DNA from: Schizosaccharomyces osmophilus
Taxonomy: Eukaryota > Ascomycota > Schizosaccharomycetes > Schizosaccharomycetales > Schizosaccharomycetaceae
DNA length: 64,000 nucleotides
Assembly: GCF_027921745.1 (NCBI RefSeq)
Contig: NC_079238.1
Location: 4,588,001 to 4,652,000 of the forward strand
Direction of reading: 5' to 3'
The position numbers and the translations under genes are program-made. The notes below the pieces were generated by a model. That model saw only the letters and a program-made list of their open reading frames with translations. It did not search any database and was not told the DNA's origin. Shown here in pieces: positions 45,504-54,664 of the stretch. Numbering within the stretch: position 1 is the stretch's first letter; the number at the start of each line of letters is the position of its first letter.

Positions 45504-46301
45504 ATGCTTTCTTTGAAAGATATATGTATACAGGTGGCTCAAAAGTACATAAACGACATTGAGGATATAGGAGACTACCCTTATGCTCTGCTTGAGCCCA
45601 TTTTGGAACGCGCACCTCCTGATCGTTTGTATTTACTAGAAGAACGATCCCCCCATTTTAGACAGGAATCTCAGTCCCTGTGGAAACAACATGTCTTGCG
45701 CGATTTTGCGCTTGAACTGCAACAATTTAAGGTTTCTGTTCCATCAATTACCGACTGGCGTTCTTTATACGAGAGGATGAAGAAGCGAAGACATACTCAA
45801 TACAATGAGGCATCCGAAAAACTTCGAAATGCTTACACGAAACTCGAGCAGACGAAGCAGAATAAACGAATTGTACCTTTGGAAAGAGAACCACGTTCTG
45901 CCAGGCCGCAGAAACGACTACGTCCATCAAATAGTTATGCCCCCAAAAGCAATTCTGCACCTAAAAGCTCATTAATGACAAAAGCAAGAAACGATTTCTT
46001 AAAGAAAACATCCTTTACGCGACCACCGGTATCAGGCGATTCAAAATTCCGAACTTCAAACTCTCCTTTACGTCCTTTAGGCTCCTCTTATCATAGGGAT
46101 AAACAGCCTACTACGAATCCCTATCCAATGTCTTCTACGATTAAACCACCTCCTGCGTCTAATTCCCTTAAGCCCAATTCTAATTCCAACAAATCTCGAT
46201 GGCAGCGTAATTCAACTTTACAGTCAACCTCTTCTATTCCAATTTCATCACTTTTCCCTAAATCATCTCGAATGTCGAATCAGCTACCCAAGCACTCTTA
46301 G
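45504..46301 (+). CDS. pof4: F-box / Elongin-A protein Pof4
   Basis: Elongin-A homologue that pairs with elongin C and acts on RNA polymerase II. Single exon, 265 residues. The N-terminal Elongin-A domain reads LKDICIQVAQKYINDIEDIG, then YALLEPILERAPPDRLYLLE (BC/F-box-like), LWKQHVLRDF and a WRSLYERM turn at about 88-95. The rest (130-265) is disordered and basic with Ser/Pro/Asn repeats. Neighbours (p14 gene, gcn20) are as in S. pombe. Confidence 0.9.
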   Translation: MLSLKDICIQVAQKYINDIEDIGDYPYALLEPILERAPPDRLYLLEERSPHFRQESQSLWKQHVLRDFALELQQFKVSVPSITDWRSLYERMKKRRHTQYNEASEKLRNAYTKLEQTKQNKRIVPLEREPRSARPQKRLRPSNSYAPKSNSAPKSSLMTKARNDFLKKTSFTRPPVSGDSKFRTSNSPLRPLGSSYHRDKQPTTNPYPMSSTIKPPPASNSLKPNSNSNKSRWQRNSTLQSTSSIPISSLFPKSSRMSNQLPKHS

Positions 46302-46710
46302 TTACGACATTGGATATACTTTTCCATGGTCATACGATGGTTTCCTGCTTTTTGGTGCTTAATTAATTTCTTCGCTCTTTTACTTGGTCATATTATGTAA
46401 TTTTCAGTTAAGTTTCCGCTTAATCCACCTTACTTTACAGCGCTTAATTTTTGAGAAGTTATCCATTTACTTTCTGCTTTGATGTCTTTTGTTTGGCCGG
46501 TTATTATTTATTTCATTTTTTTTAGTTTTATAGATGCCTTTGGTTACGATTTTCTTTGGCTGACGACGATGTTTCTTATAAATAGCTGTTCATTAACTTC
46601 CGTAATATAATTCAATAAACTATCCTGATCACAAAAATAAAGATTTGTATTTAAGTAGTTTTCCAAAACCCTTTCCACAACATATTGGCGTAGTTTGCTT
46701 TTACCTCAGT
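46302..46710. other. Convergent intergenic pof4-gcn20
   Basis: 409 bases, T-rich, with both 3' UTRs. Nothing else seen. Confidence 0.6.
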
Positions 46711-48924
46711 CTACTGACCCTTTGCCGTCATAGTGGGTTGCTGAGATAAACAATATTTCTTGTATTGTGCAATGGTGCCATCAAATTTAGAAACCACATG
46801 ATTGTCACATTGCCAAATGCTCTTGCAAGTCTTATCCAAGAAATCAACATCGTGAGAGACAAGAATTACACCACCTTGGAACTGTTCAACAGCCCTTATT
46901 AATGCATCCATTGATTCCATATCCAAATGGTTAGTAGGCTCATCAAGAATTAAGATATGAGGATTTTGAAGACCCAAACAAGCGAAAGCAACACGAGATT
47001 TTTGACCACCAGAAAGAGTAACCATTTTACGCAATGCCAAAGGTCCAGTAACACCGAAAGCACCCAAATGACGACGGTATTCTTCTTCTCCTTTTCCTGG
47101 GTAGTGCTTTGCTAAGAAACTTAAGGCATTCAAATTTAGCTCCAAGGTATCAACATGATGTTGGGCAAAGTAAGCAACTCGAAGGCGAGAATTACGGTTG
47201 ACAAGACCAGATGTAGGTTGTATTTCTTCAATGAGTAACTTTAACACAGTGGATTTACCCGAACCGTTAGGTCCTACAATACCAATTCTAGAATCCATCT
47301 GTACGTCAATGTCAACATTCCTAAGCACAGGTCGGCCCGGTACATATTCAAAGAATACATCTGACATTTGTAAAATAGGAGGTGTAATTTTTTCGACAAG
47401 AGGAAATTCAAATACAACATCAGCTTCAGTCTGAGGTTTTTCAATCACAGGAAGCTTTTCAAGCTTTTTAATACGACTCTGGGCTTCCGAAGACTTGGCA
47501 GCATTGTAACGGAACTTATCAATGAAGGCTTGCAAGTGCTTACGGTATTCCATTTGTTTTTCATACTCACGCATTAGGTTCTTAGAACGTTCTTCACTAG
47601 TAGCATAGAATTGGCTAAAGTTACCCCTGTAATAGTCTAAGCGCTCTGAATGTTGATGGATAATATCAGTAGCAACTTCGTTCAAGAATGAACGATCGTG
47701 AGAAACGACAAGTACAATATTCTTGTAGCTTTGGAGATACTCGGACAAAAAGGCAATCGAAGGAACGTCAAGCATGTTTGAAGGTTCATCCAAAAGCAAG
47801 AGATCAGGTTGGCAAAACAAAGCACGAGCAAGTGATAAACGCATACGCCAACCACCGGAAAATGTTTTTGTGGCATAGGCTTGCATTTCGGTTGTGAAAC
47901 CAAGACCAGCCAAGATAGTAGCAGCGCGGGCTTCTGCACCATCAGCATCCATTTCTGCCAATTTATTTTGAATATCCATCAAATGAATATCTAAATCATC
48001 CCGTTCCCGTTCCAAGCGACGAGGAATGGCTTGATCAGCCTCTTGATCTTTTCCTAATTCTTCTAATTCACGTTCAATGACCGATAATCTTCCAGTAATG
48101 CCTTCGTGATCCTTCAATAGGTATTTTCTCCAAACATCAGCGTCTAGAACAGACTGTAAAGCCGAAGTATCGTCACCAGTCATTTCTTGTTCGACGTGAA
48201 GAATTGTAATGTGAGTGGGAATGGCAACCTCACGACGAGAAAGAGCACGTAGTAAGGTGGATTTACCAATACCGTTACGACCAGTTAGACCGTAACGTCT
48301 TCCTTGAGCTAAGGTCAGCGAGGCACCAGTCAAGATACGCAAACCAGCAAAAGCGAGATCAATGCCATCAACTTTAATGTCCCTAGTCTTTCCTTGGCTA
48401 GATGACGACATGTCAAGAGGATTGACCGCCATGTAAAACTCTTCGTAAGATTTTTGTTCGGGTTGAATTAATCTGGAGGATTCATATTCAGCCTTAATAC
48501 TACGCTTTTCCCATTTAGCACGAATCTTTCTTTCAGCCTTTTCTAATTTTCTTCTATCAACACGAGACTCTACCTTGCGTCCCTTAACCGAATCTAAGTC
48601 AACCTTTTCACCAACTAAACCCATCGTGGACGAAATTTCCGATTGATGATCCATACGGATTGTCTCTTTCAAACGAACCAATTTGTTCGATTGCAACTTA
48701 TCAAGGTGTTGCTCACGCTCTTCAAATCGCTTCAAAAGCTCGCTTTGAATAGCTTGAACAGCATCTTGCTTCGCACCGGCGTTAAGCAACAAATCGTGAA
48801 TCAAAGTAATTACGCGCTCAGAGACTTCATCTACATCTTTCAATGCATCATTTGCATATCCAGAACAATAATTTAAAACATGAGAATCAATACCGGAACA
48901 GCTTTTCTGAATAACTTGTTCCAT
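46711..48924 (-). CDS. gcn20: ABC-F ATPase Gcn20
   Basis: Soluble ABC-F protein that works with Gcn1 on stalled ribosomes to activate Gcn2. Single exon, 737 residues, no membrane spans. The N-terminal 190 residues are the Gcn1-binding region. Nucleotide-binding domain 1 has Walker A GRNGIGKST (about 214-222), signature FSGGWRMRLSLARAL and Walker B LLLLDEPSNMLD. Domain 2 has GPNGSGKST (about 551-559), LSGGQKSRVAFA and LILDEPTNHLD. The linker FIDKFRYNAAKSSEAQSRIK is typical. Walker B of domain 1 has SNMLD where most ABC-F proteins have TNHLD, a known feature of Gcn20-type proteins. Confidence 0.95.
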   Translation of the reverse strand: MEQVIQKSCSGIDSHVLNYCSGYANDALKDVDEVSERVITLIHDLLLNAGAKQDAVQAIQSELLKRFEEREQHLDKLQSNKLVRLKETIRMDHQSEISSTMGLVGEKVDLDSVKGRKVESRVDRRKLEKAERKIRAKWEKRSIKAEYESSRLIQPEQKSYEEFYMAVNPLDMSSSSQGKTRDIKVDGIDLAFAGLRILTGASLTLAQGRRYGLTGRNGIGKSTLLRALSRREVAIPTHITILHVEQEMTGDDTSALQSVLDADVWRKYLLKDHEGITGRLSVIERELEELGKDQEADQAIPRRLERERDDLDIHLMDIQNKLAEMDADGAEARAATILAGLGFTTEMQAYATKTFSGGWRMRLSLARALFCQPDLLLLDEPSNMLDVPSIAFLSEYLQSYKNIVLVVSHDRSFLNEVATDIIHQHSERLDYYRGNFSQFYATSEERSKNLMREYEKQMEYRKHLQAFIDKFRYNAAKSSEAQSRIKKLEKLPVIEKPQTEADVVFEFPLVEKITPPILQMSDVFFEYVPGRPVLRNVDIDVQMDSRIGIVGPNGSGKSTVLKLLIEEIQPTSGLVNRNSRLRVAYFAQHHVDTLELNLNALSFLAKHYPGKGEEEYRRHLGAFGVTGPLALRKMVTLSGGQKSRVAFACLGLQNPHILILDEPTNHLDMESMDALIRAVEQFQGGVILVSHDVDFLDKTCKSIWQCDNHVVSKFDGTIAQYKKYCLSQQPTMTAKGQ

Positions 48925-49546
48925 TATGATATTGGTTGTAGTGAAGTTCCACCACCGAGTGTACGAGTGGAAAGTTGACTGTTTGTAGAGTGTACTACTG
49001 AAAAGGTTTTTTTTTCGGAAGATACTGGTCTATCTTTTATGAATTATGAGTAACTTTACGGAAAGAAAAACAAAAATTTCTACTCAAGGTAAAGGTCATA
49101 CTTGGATTTGCCTCACCTTCTTTATTTACCAATACTGTTGTGATATTATCGTTAAAAGTTGTATTTGAGAAAGTTAAGTTCTAGCAGATTCTTTGAAGAG
49201 ATTTTGAGCTGGGTGAAACGAAACTGAATTGACCTGTCTTCGTTTTCATACGATCACAGACATCGTACAAACGTCGATGGTTTCAAGCATGGTAAACAAA
49301 GCGGGTACAGAAACAGTATCATTTATGTTTGCTAGATAAAAATCCGCCAATTCTGGAAATCGACATCACAGGAACTTCTCAAAATTCAACAAAACCTGAA
49401 TTAAAGTTGGATGAGAAGGGAAAAGATATATAGTCGCAAAGAAGTCAAGAGAAGGATTAGGCTTCTGACTTTGTAGGATAAAGTATCAATTATCGCCTTG
49501 AAAAAGAAGAAAATTGCATCAAAAAGGTCAAAGCAAATCAAGCATC
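48925..49546. other. Intergenic atp14-gcn20
   Basis: 622 bases, with the gcn20 promoter next to 48924 and the atp14 3' UTR at the right. No ORF or RNA gene seen. Confidence 0.6.
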
Positions 49547-50083
49547 TTAATGCTCGGCGGCGGGAGCTACTTCATCCTTTGTATACTGTCAAACAATTAG
49601 CCTCTAATTAAAAAACTGAAGTACGAAGCCATACCATTTCCATAAAGTCCATGCTTTCACCTTCCTGGGATGACTTGGCAGCGATGGTTTCACCCTCGTA
49701 CTTGTAGGAATCCAAAGCAGAGGAAACGTCGAGATCATAATTGGGAGCAGTAGGAGCAGCAGGTAAGACCCATTCCTTAGCTTCAACAGCAGCAGCAGGA
49801 GGTGTAGCTTTGGGTTTGTAAGATTCTGTGAAAACACATTACAGTTAATAAAAACGAGGTCATAAGAAAAATCAACAAGTCTTACTCAAAGCAGAAATGT
49901 AAAGATTTTGAAGAGAATCTGTTCCAACAGCGTGTTAGACATATAAAAGGTATCCGAAACAATGCTTCTTACCCGTAGCGCGAGGAGCGGTCGTAGCGTA
50001 ACCACGAGAAAAACATTTCTTTTTTTATTAATAAATTGCACTAAATAGAATTTTAAACTTACAAGAACCGTGCTCATAGTCAT
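49547..50083 (-). CDS. atp14: Mitochondrial F1Fo-ATP synthase subunit h (Atp14)
   Basis: Peripheral-stalk subunit of ATP synthase. Five exons in 537 bases: 50063-50083, 49973-50018, 49886-49918, 49635-49825 and 49547-49585, 109 residues, so the gene is invisible as an ORF. The product starts MTMSTVLKCFSRGYATTAPR (presequence), then TDSLQNLYISALKSYKPKA, the subunit h hallmark, EAKEWVLPAAPTAPNYDLD and the acidic tail YTKDEVAAPAEH. The introns are 44, 54, 60 and 49 nt; all five pieces keep frame. The position between gcn20 and the carrier matches S. pombe. Confidence 0.88.
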
Positions 50084-50750
50084 TTTCGAAAGATGTTGTA
50101 GTTGGTAGGTTTCACTATCATGTACTACAGTTTAGCTGCCAAGGAAAGGCACTAGGAGGAAGAGTAGAAAATCAACACACGGATTTTGGACCATAATCAG
50201 CATAAAAGTAATAATTTCTTTATTTTTTTGAAATGTTTACATCTTAAGATTCTCTATAAGTTTCTTTAGACAATTTCGAAGAACATATATACAGTAAGGA
50301 TCGGAAACTATTGTTCCTTATAAATTTCAAAGCTATAAATTAATAAGTAAAATCATTTCTTTCATTAATAATCAATAACGGAGACAGGTAATTCATAAGC
50401 AAAATCAATAACGATATATTCACAACTCTAATTTATACAACAGAAAAGAACGATTGCTGTTTTTAACAAAAGTATTCCGCGAACGCTAAAGTGAAGTTTT
50501 TTTATACCCTTCTTTTTGGAATTTGACTTGAGCGGTTCTTATTCTTTTCTTTTTTATTTTTTTTTTTTTGGGGGGGGTCCAAACTACAAACCATTTTCAG
50601 GTTCGACTGTGTATTTACCTGAGCTTTTAAATGTCAGTTAAAAAAGCCATTTGTTCGTTCGTAAAACATGAACCATACCGGTACCGCGATATGTGTCCAT
50701 CTCAAAAACACCGACAAGTCTTTTGGTTCTTTTATTCATAAAGGCTGCTT
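50084..50750. other. Intergenic carrier-atp14
   Basis: 667 bases, AT-rich, with a T tract running into a G tract around 50551-50577. Atp14 promoter at the left. No gene seen. Confidence 0.55.
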
Positions 50751-51632
50751 CTATTGAAAGAAAGAGACATCACGCAATGCCTCGAAAAGAGTAAAATTGC
50801 AAGAATTGATTAAAGCGCTTCGCATAAGCGAAATACCGATTCCGCGATATATAGAAAACGAGAGCCAAGGAATAGAAGAGAGAGGCGTTTTCACGGAAAG
50901 AAGTGTATTCTTCTGTACAATAGATTTAGCAGTGTCAATGGGAAAAACCAAAACCCAAGATAAAGCACCACAAAAAGCGCCCGAAAAAGCATATGCAAAA
51001 CTAGGAGTAATGTGATTTGAAATCAAAAACCCTTTAAAGGTCTCATAAATAGTGAAGTAGCAAGCAGAACCAAATGCATCCCGTGCCAAATGATACCGAT
51101 AACCGTTCCATAAAGAGAAAAATCCGTACCGGCGTACAATATCACTAGCACTTCGGAATGAAGAGAGCGGCCTCTGTGAAGGTTTATACGGTTTATTTAT
51201 ATTTTTCTGTACATCTTGTTTCCGTAAAAGAGCATGTATTTGGGAATATAGCTTGGAATATTCAAAGGGGCATGCAAACATTGAAATTAAAGATCCCGTA
51301 CCCAAACCGGACAAAAAGTAACGCACAGACGGCGTTGTATTTTCGAGCGAATGCTTAAATGAGTCATATAAAGTAAATGAAATTGAACGCGACATTGTTG
51401 CTGAAATTAGAGGAAGTGTAAACCCTCTATACAGGCCACGCCAACCTTCATGTTGAATAGCATTCTGAAAACAAGATCGTATTGTAGGAAAGTGGTATGT
51501 CTGTTGGCGAACTTTTATAGAGTCTAACGGGAATCCGACAATATTGCTTACTGCAGACGAAAATACAGCCGCAGAAAACGTATTTCTTGGAGAATGAACT
51601 TGTATGGAGGAATTATCTTCCATAGATTTCAT
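50751..51632 (-). CDS. Mitochondrial carrier, substrate unknown
   Basis: SLC25-type inner-membrane carrier, 293 residues from the first ATG (51632); the frame extends 14 codons upstream without ATG. Repeat signatures: FPLDSIKVRQQ (about 35), CPFEYSKLYSQ (about 130) and FPIDTAKSIVQ (about 236), with GWRGLYRGFTLPL and FFSLWNGYRYHLARDAFG. Signatures 2 and 3 deviate from PxDxxKxR. It resembles the Ymc/Crc1/Amc1-like amino-acid or carnitine carrier branch, but substrate contact residues cannot be assigned with confidence. It diverges from rps9. Confidence 0.86.
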   Translation of the reverse strand: MKSMEDNSSIQVHSPRNTFSAAVFSSAVSNIVGFPLDSIKVRQQTYHFPTIRSCFQNAIQHEGWRGLYRGFTLPLISATMSRSISFTLYDSFKHSLENTTPSVRYFLSGLGTGSLISMFACPFEYSKLYSQIHALLRKQDVQKNINKPYKPSQRPLSSFRSASDIVRRYGFFSLWNGYRYHLARDAFGSACYFTIYETFKGFLISNHITPSFAYAFSGAFCGALSWVLVFPIDTAKSIVQKNTLLSVKTPLSSIPWLSFSIYRGIGISLMRSALINSCNFTLFEALRDVSFFQ

Positions 51633-52165
51633 TCCTTTATATACTTTCCAATTCGTTGTTGAATAATAACACACTTAAAAAAGTTTAGCAAGGGAAACTC
51701 GCAAAACTGCTAAACCGCTGCAACGGTGCTGAAAAATCAACTCTTGACGGTTCTTCTATCTCAATGCAACAGTTTGCTGTCACTAATGATTTTGTATCTT
51801 TTTTGTTTGCCTAGTTAGTCAAATTTCTTGAAGTACCCAAAAATCAAATCAAACTTGAACCACGGGACAAAAGTGAATGAAACGGATCAAATCACACTGT
51901 TTCTACAGAAAAGAGAGAAAGTATTGCAAGCCGACTTTTTTTTACCAAAATGTTGAAGTTCTCAATCCATACAGATATTTTCTACTCAGTTTTCGATTAT
52001 CATCAATTGGATCATAGTTCCATAAATACAGCAATTCCACAAAAAAAGGTTCCTCAACAATGGCCGTAATAAAACTAGTTTCTCTACCTCAAGCTTCGCT
52101 TCCTGTTGCGAAATTTTGGTAAAGCTTAGCTTTGATACCTCTGATGTTACCCAAGGAAGAAATCA
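51633..52165. other. Divergent intergenic carrier / rps9
   Basis: 533 bases between the carrier start and the rps9 promoter boxes. No ORF with coding character. Confidence 0.6.
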
Positions 52166-52215
52166 ACCCTACCCTACCTCCGCAGTTGAAACAAGAAAAA
52201 GCCGTCACTGTCACG
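52166..52215 (+). promoter_or_regulatory. HomolE box and HomolD-like box of rps9
   Basis: ACCCTACCCT at 52166-52175 is a perfect HomolE. CTGTCACG at 52208-52215 differs from HomolD (CAGTCACA/G) by one base and lies 53 bases before the ATG. The spacing is as expected for a ribosomal-protein promoter. Confidence 0.8.
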
Positions 52216-52267
52216 GGCCTAAACAGAAACTCAGAAAATCGCCTCTGCGCAAATCACCAAACCAAGT

Positions 52268-52849
52268 ATGCCTTCTGCTCCTCGTAAGCAATCCAAGACC
52301 TACAAGGTTCCTAGCCGTCCCTTCGAGTCAGCTCGTCTTGACGCTGAACTCAAGCTTGCTGGTGAATATGGTTTGAGAAACAAGCACGAAATCTGGCGTG
52401 TTGCCCTTACCCTCTCTAAGATCCGTCGTGCTGCTCGTGAGCTTTTGACTCTTGACGAGAAGGACCCTAAGCGTCTCTTTGAAGGTAACGCCATTATTCG
52501 TCGTCTTGTTCGTTTGGGTATCTTGGACGAGACCCGTATGAAGCTTGATTATGTCTTGGCTCTTCGTATTGAAGACTTTTTGGAGCGTCGTTTGCAAACC
52601 CAAGTTTTCAAGCTTGGTTTGGCTAAGTCTATCCACCACGCTCGTGTCTTGATCTACCAACGTCACATCCGTGTGGGTAAGCAAATTGTCAATGTCCCCT
52701 CTTTCGTTGTCCGTTTGGACTCTCAAAAGCACATTGACTTTGCCCTTACTTCTCCTTACGGTGGTGGCCGTCCTGGTCGCTGCAAGAGAAAGCACCTTCG
52801 TGCTCAACAAGAAGGTGGTGAAGGCGCTGAAGAAGCTGAAGAAGAGTAA
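52268..52849 (+). CDS. rps9: 40S ribosomal protein uS4 (S9)
   Basis: Small-subunit protein, 193 residues, no intron. Start [20 protein letters not shown], then [20 protein letters not shown] and the S4 RNA-binding domain [20 protein letters not shown] with [19 protein letters not shown]. The acidic tail [10 protein letters not shown] is typical of fungi. Very strong codon bias; the antisense ORF at 52328-52858 is its shadow. S. pombe has two rps9 paralogues; this is the copy next to the carrier and pdp1. Confidence 0.97.
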   Translation: MPSAPRKQSKTYKVPSRPFESARLDAELKLAGEYGLRNKHEIWRVALTLSKIRRAARELLTLDEKDPKRLFEGNAIIRRLVRLGILDETRMKLDYVLALRIEDFLERRLQTQVFKLGLAKSIHHARVLIYQRHIRVGKQIVNVPSFVVRLDSQKHIDFALTSPYGGGRPGRCKRKHLRAQQEGGEGAEEAEEE

Positions 52850-53193
52850 ACACCACAAGAAATAAAATGATCAAGTGAACTAATATAGGCAACAAGCTGA
52901 TTTTTTGCGTGTGTAGTTTTGTTTAGTAGCAGTAAGAGTAAATATTATTATGTTTAAAAGTGCCGGCTTCGTAAGTCATTGTACATTAACACAATGTTAA
53001 ATCGGGGTTGTCATGTCGCATTATCTGAATCCTGTCGCCTTAGGCTCATTAAGTTCATATCAACTAAATGTTCATTGGCTATGTCCGCTGTCACCATTTT
53101 CAGCTCTGAATAGTCTCTAATTCTAGTTAATTATAAAACATGCTTATTTATTAGTACAAATGTATTTAATGCATTATCCCAGTTTCCATGAAG
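52850..53193. other. Convergent intergenic rps9-pdp1
   Basis: 344 bases with both 3' UTRs. Nothing else recognised. Confidence 0.6.
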
Positions 53194-54389
53194 CTATTTG
53201 CTTTCCATCGAGCTTGATAGATTGTGTTTCCAATTATAGAGAATGTCTTTGCACTGTCCTCGAATAGAGTATAGTTCATCCTTAGGTAAATTATCGAGTA
53301 ATGCTATACGTTTCAAGACTTTGGCTATTTTCGTCGTAGTGATCATTTCGTAGTTTAGATATGGAAAACCCTCAACCTCCTCTAAGTATTCTTTCGCGCG
53401 GTACAATTCTTCTTCTCCAAAGTTAATATTTGATGAGAGGAAGAGTTTTTGCAATTTAAACCGAAAGTAAAGTAGGCGCTGAACTAATGTTTTCATTTCG
53501 CTAGTCGCAGAATTCGAAGGCGACAATAGCCTCCTGTCTTTGAGATCCGAACTAGAAAGATTATTTTTGTAGTCTGTCTTTTTAACATTTCTATTCAGTT
53601 TCGAATCCGCAGAGTCAAAATTGGAAGTTGATAAATTTCCATACATTTCTGATATTGAAGAGATTGACGACATTGTACTTAATAGACTGGAAGAATCCGT
53701 ACTGTTTTCCGTAGGAGAACCCTCAAAGCTTTTCCTTTTACGTTTATCTAATACATAGGTATCACTTGCTAAGTAGTCATTTTCGTTTTGTTCTTCCTCT
53801 TCAGTGGAATCCTCACCTTCAATGTCAGGTGGCTCGCGCGCTGCTTCATAAGCCTCTCTTAATATTTTTGATTTTCTTTTTATGGAATTTAAAAAATTAC
53901 TGATATCCTCGTTTGCTAAAGGCTTTAAACCAGTTTGTTTTACCCAAGAGCTGATTTCGTTAGCAAAGGTCGTGCTCTTATATACAAGCCAAAGGTCCTA
54001 AATATACTTACAAGTCTAAATTTGGAAAAAACTGGACCTTATAGAAATGCTCTGGAGATTTTTCAATGGTTATACCGTCCCGATTCATGAGCTTATAACG
54101 AACGATTTGGGCAGGCCACCTCCACACAGAAAGTTAATTTTTAACTGTTGTAGCTGAAGTTAACATACCATGGATATCCAGATACTTTTGCCAATACCCT
54201 GTCTCCTCTATGATATGGCTTAACACCACCCTCAGCGTCTTCCTTCACTGAGGATCTTGTCAAAGTAGTTGATGTACTTTTAGTGCCACCCTTCTGTAGT
54301 GTGTATGCTTTTGCTTCTGACTTCACGTTTTTTTCCACCTGTGATATAGACTGTTTGCTATTCATGGCCGCATTATTCCCATTACCCAT
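53194..54389 (-). CDS. pdp1: PWWP-domain protein Pdp1
   Basis: Chromatin reader; in S. pombe Pdp1 binds methylated H4K20 and recruits the Set9 methyltransferase. Exons 54169-54389, 54012-54119 and 53194-53974, 369 residues. Splicing at 54168/54119 builds the signature YHRGDRVLAKVSGYPWWPAQ (about 58-77). The PWWP domain goes on with HFYKVQFFPNLDF and WVKQTGLKPLANEDI. The aromatic-cage candidates are the YPWWP residues and the Phe of VQFF. The middle is acidic and Ser-rich; the C-terminal 130 residues are helical and may be the Set9-binding part. The 37-nt second intron lacks a clear branch site, but the other possible acceptors break the frame. Confidence 0.85.
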
Positions 54390-54664
54390 AATTTCAAACA
54401 AAATTTAAATAAAATAAACCAAAAAGACCTTTATAAATCATATGAAAGACATATAATCTGTATATTGACTATAAGAATTATGAGTTTGTGTTGTAGTCAC
54501 CAGGGTATTAATTTATTCAAAGTTAAACCACGCTAAATATCATCTATAATGAAATGAGCATATTCTTATTTATAGTATACATAATACATTTTAGCTAGTC
54601 GGGTGGTTCCTTTTAAACCAATTTACAGGTATCTAAAAACTTGAAAGCTTTCATGATATTTGCT

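Noticed and set aside
50551-50578. T tract followed by a G tract as a possible telomere-like or G-quadruplex site
   Set aside because: Single homopolymer run of G without repeated G blocks; no telomere-repeat units around it.
50598-50630. GGTTCGACT resembling a tRNA B box
   Set aside because: The B box is incomplete, with no A box and no cloverleaf.
52328-52858. 176-codon minus-strand ORF over rps9
   Set aside because: Antisense shadow of a highly biased ribosomal-protein gene.
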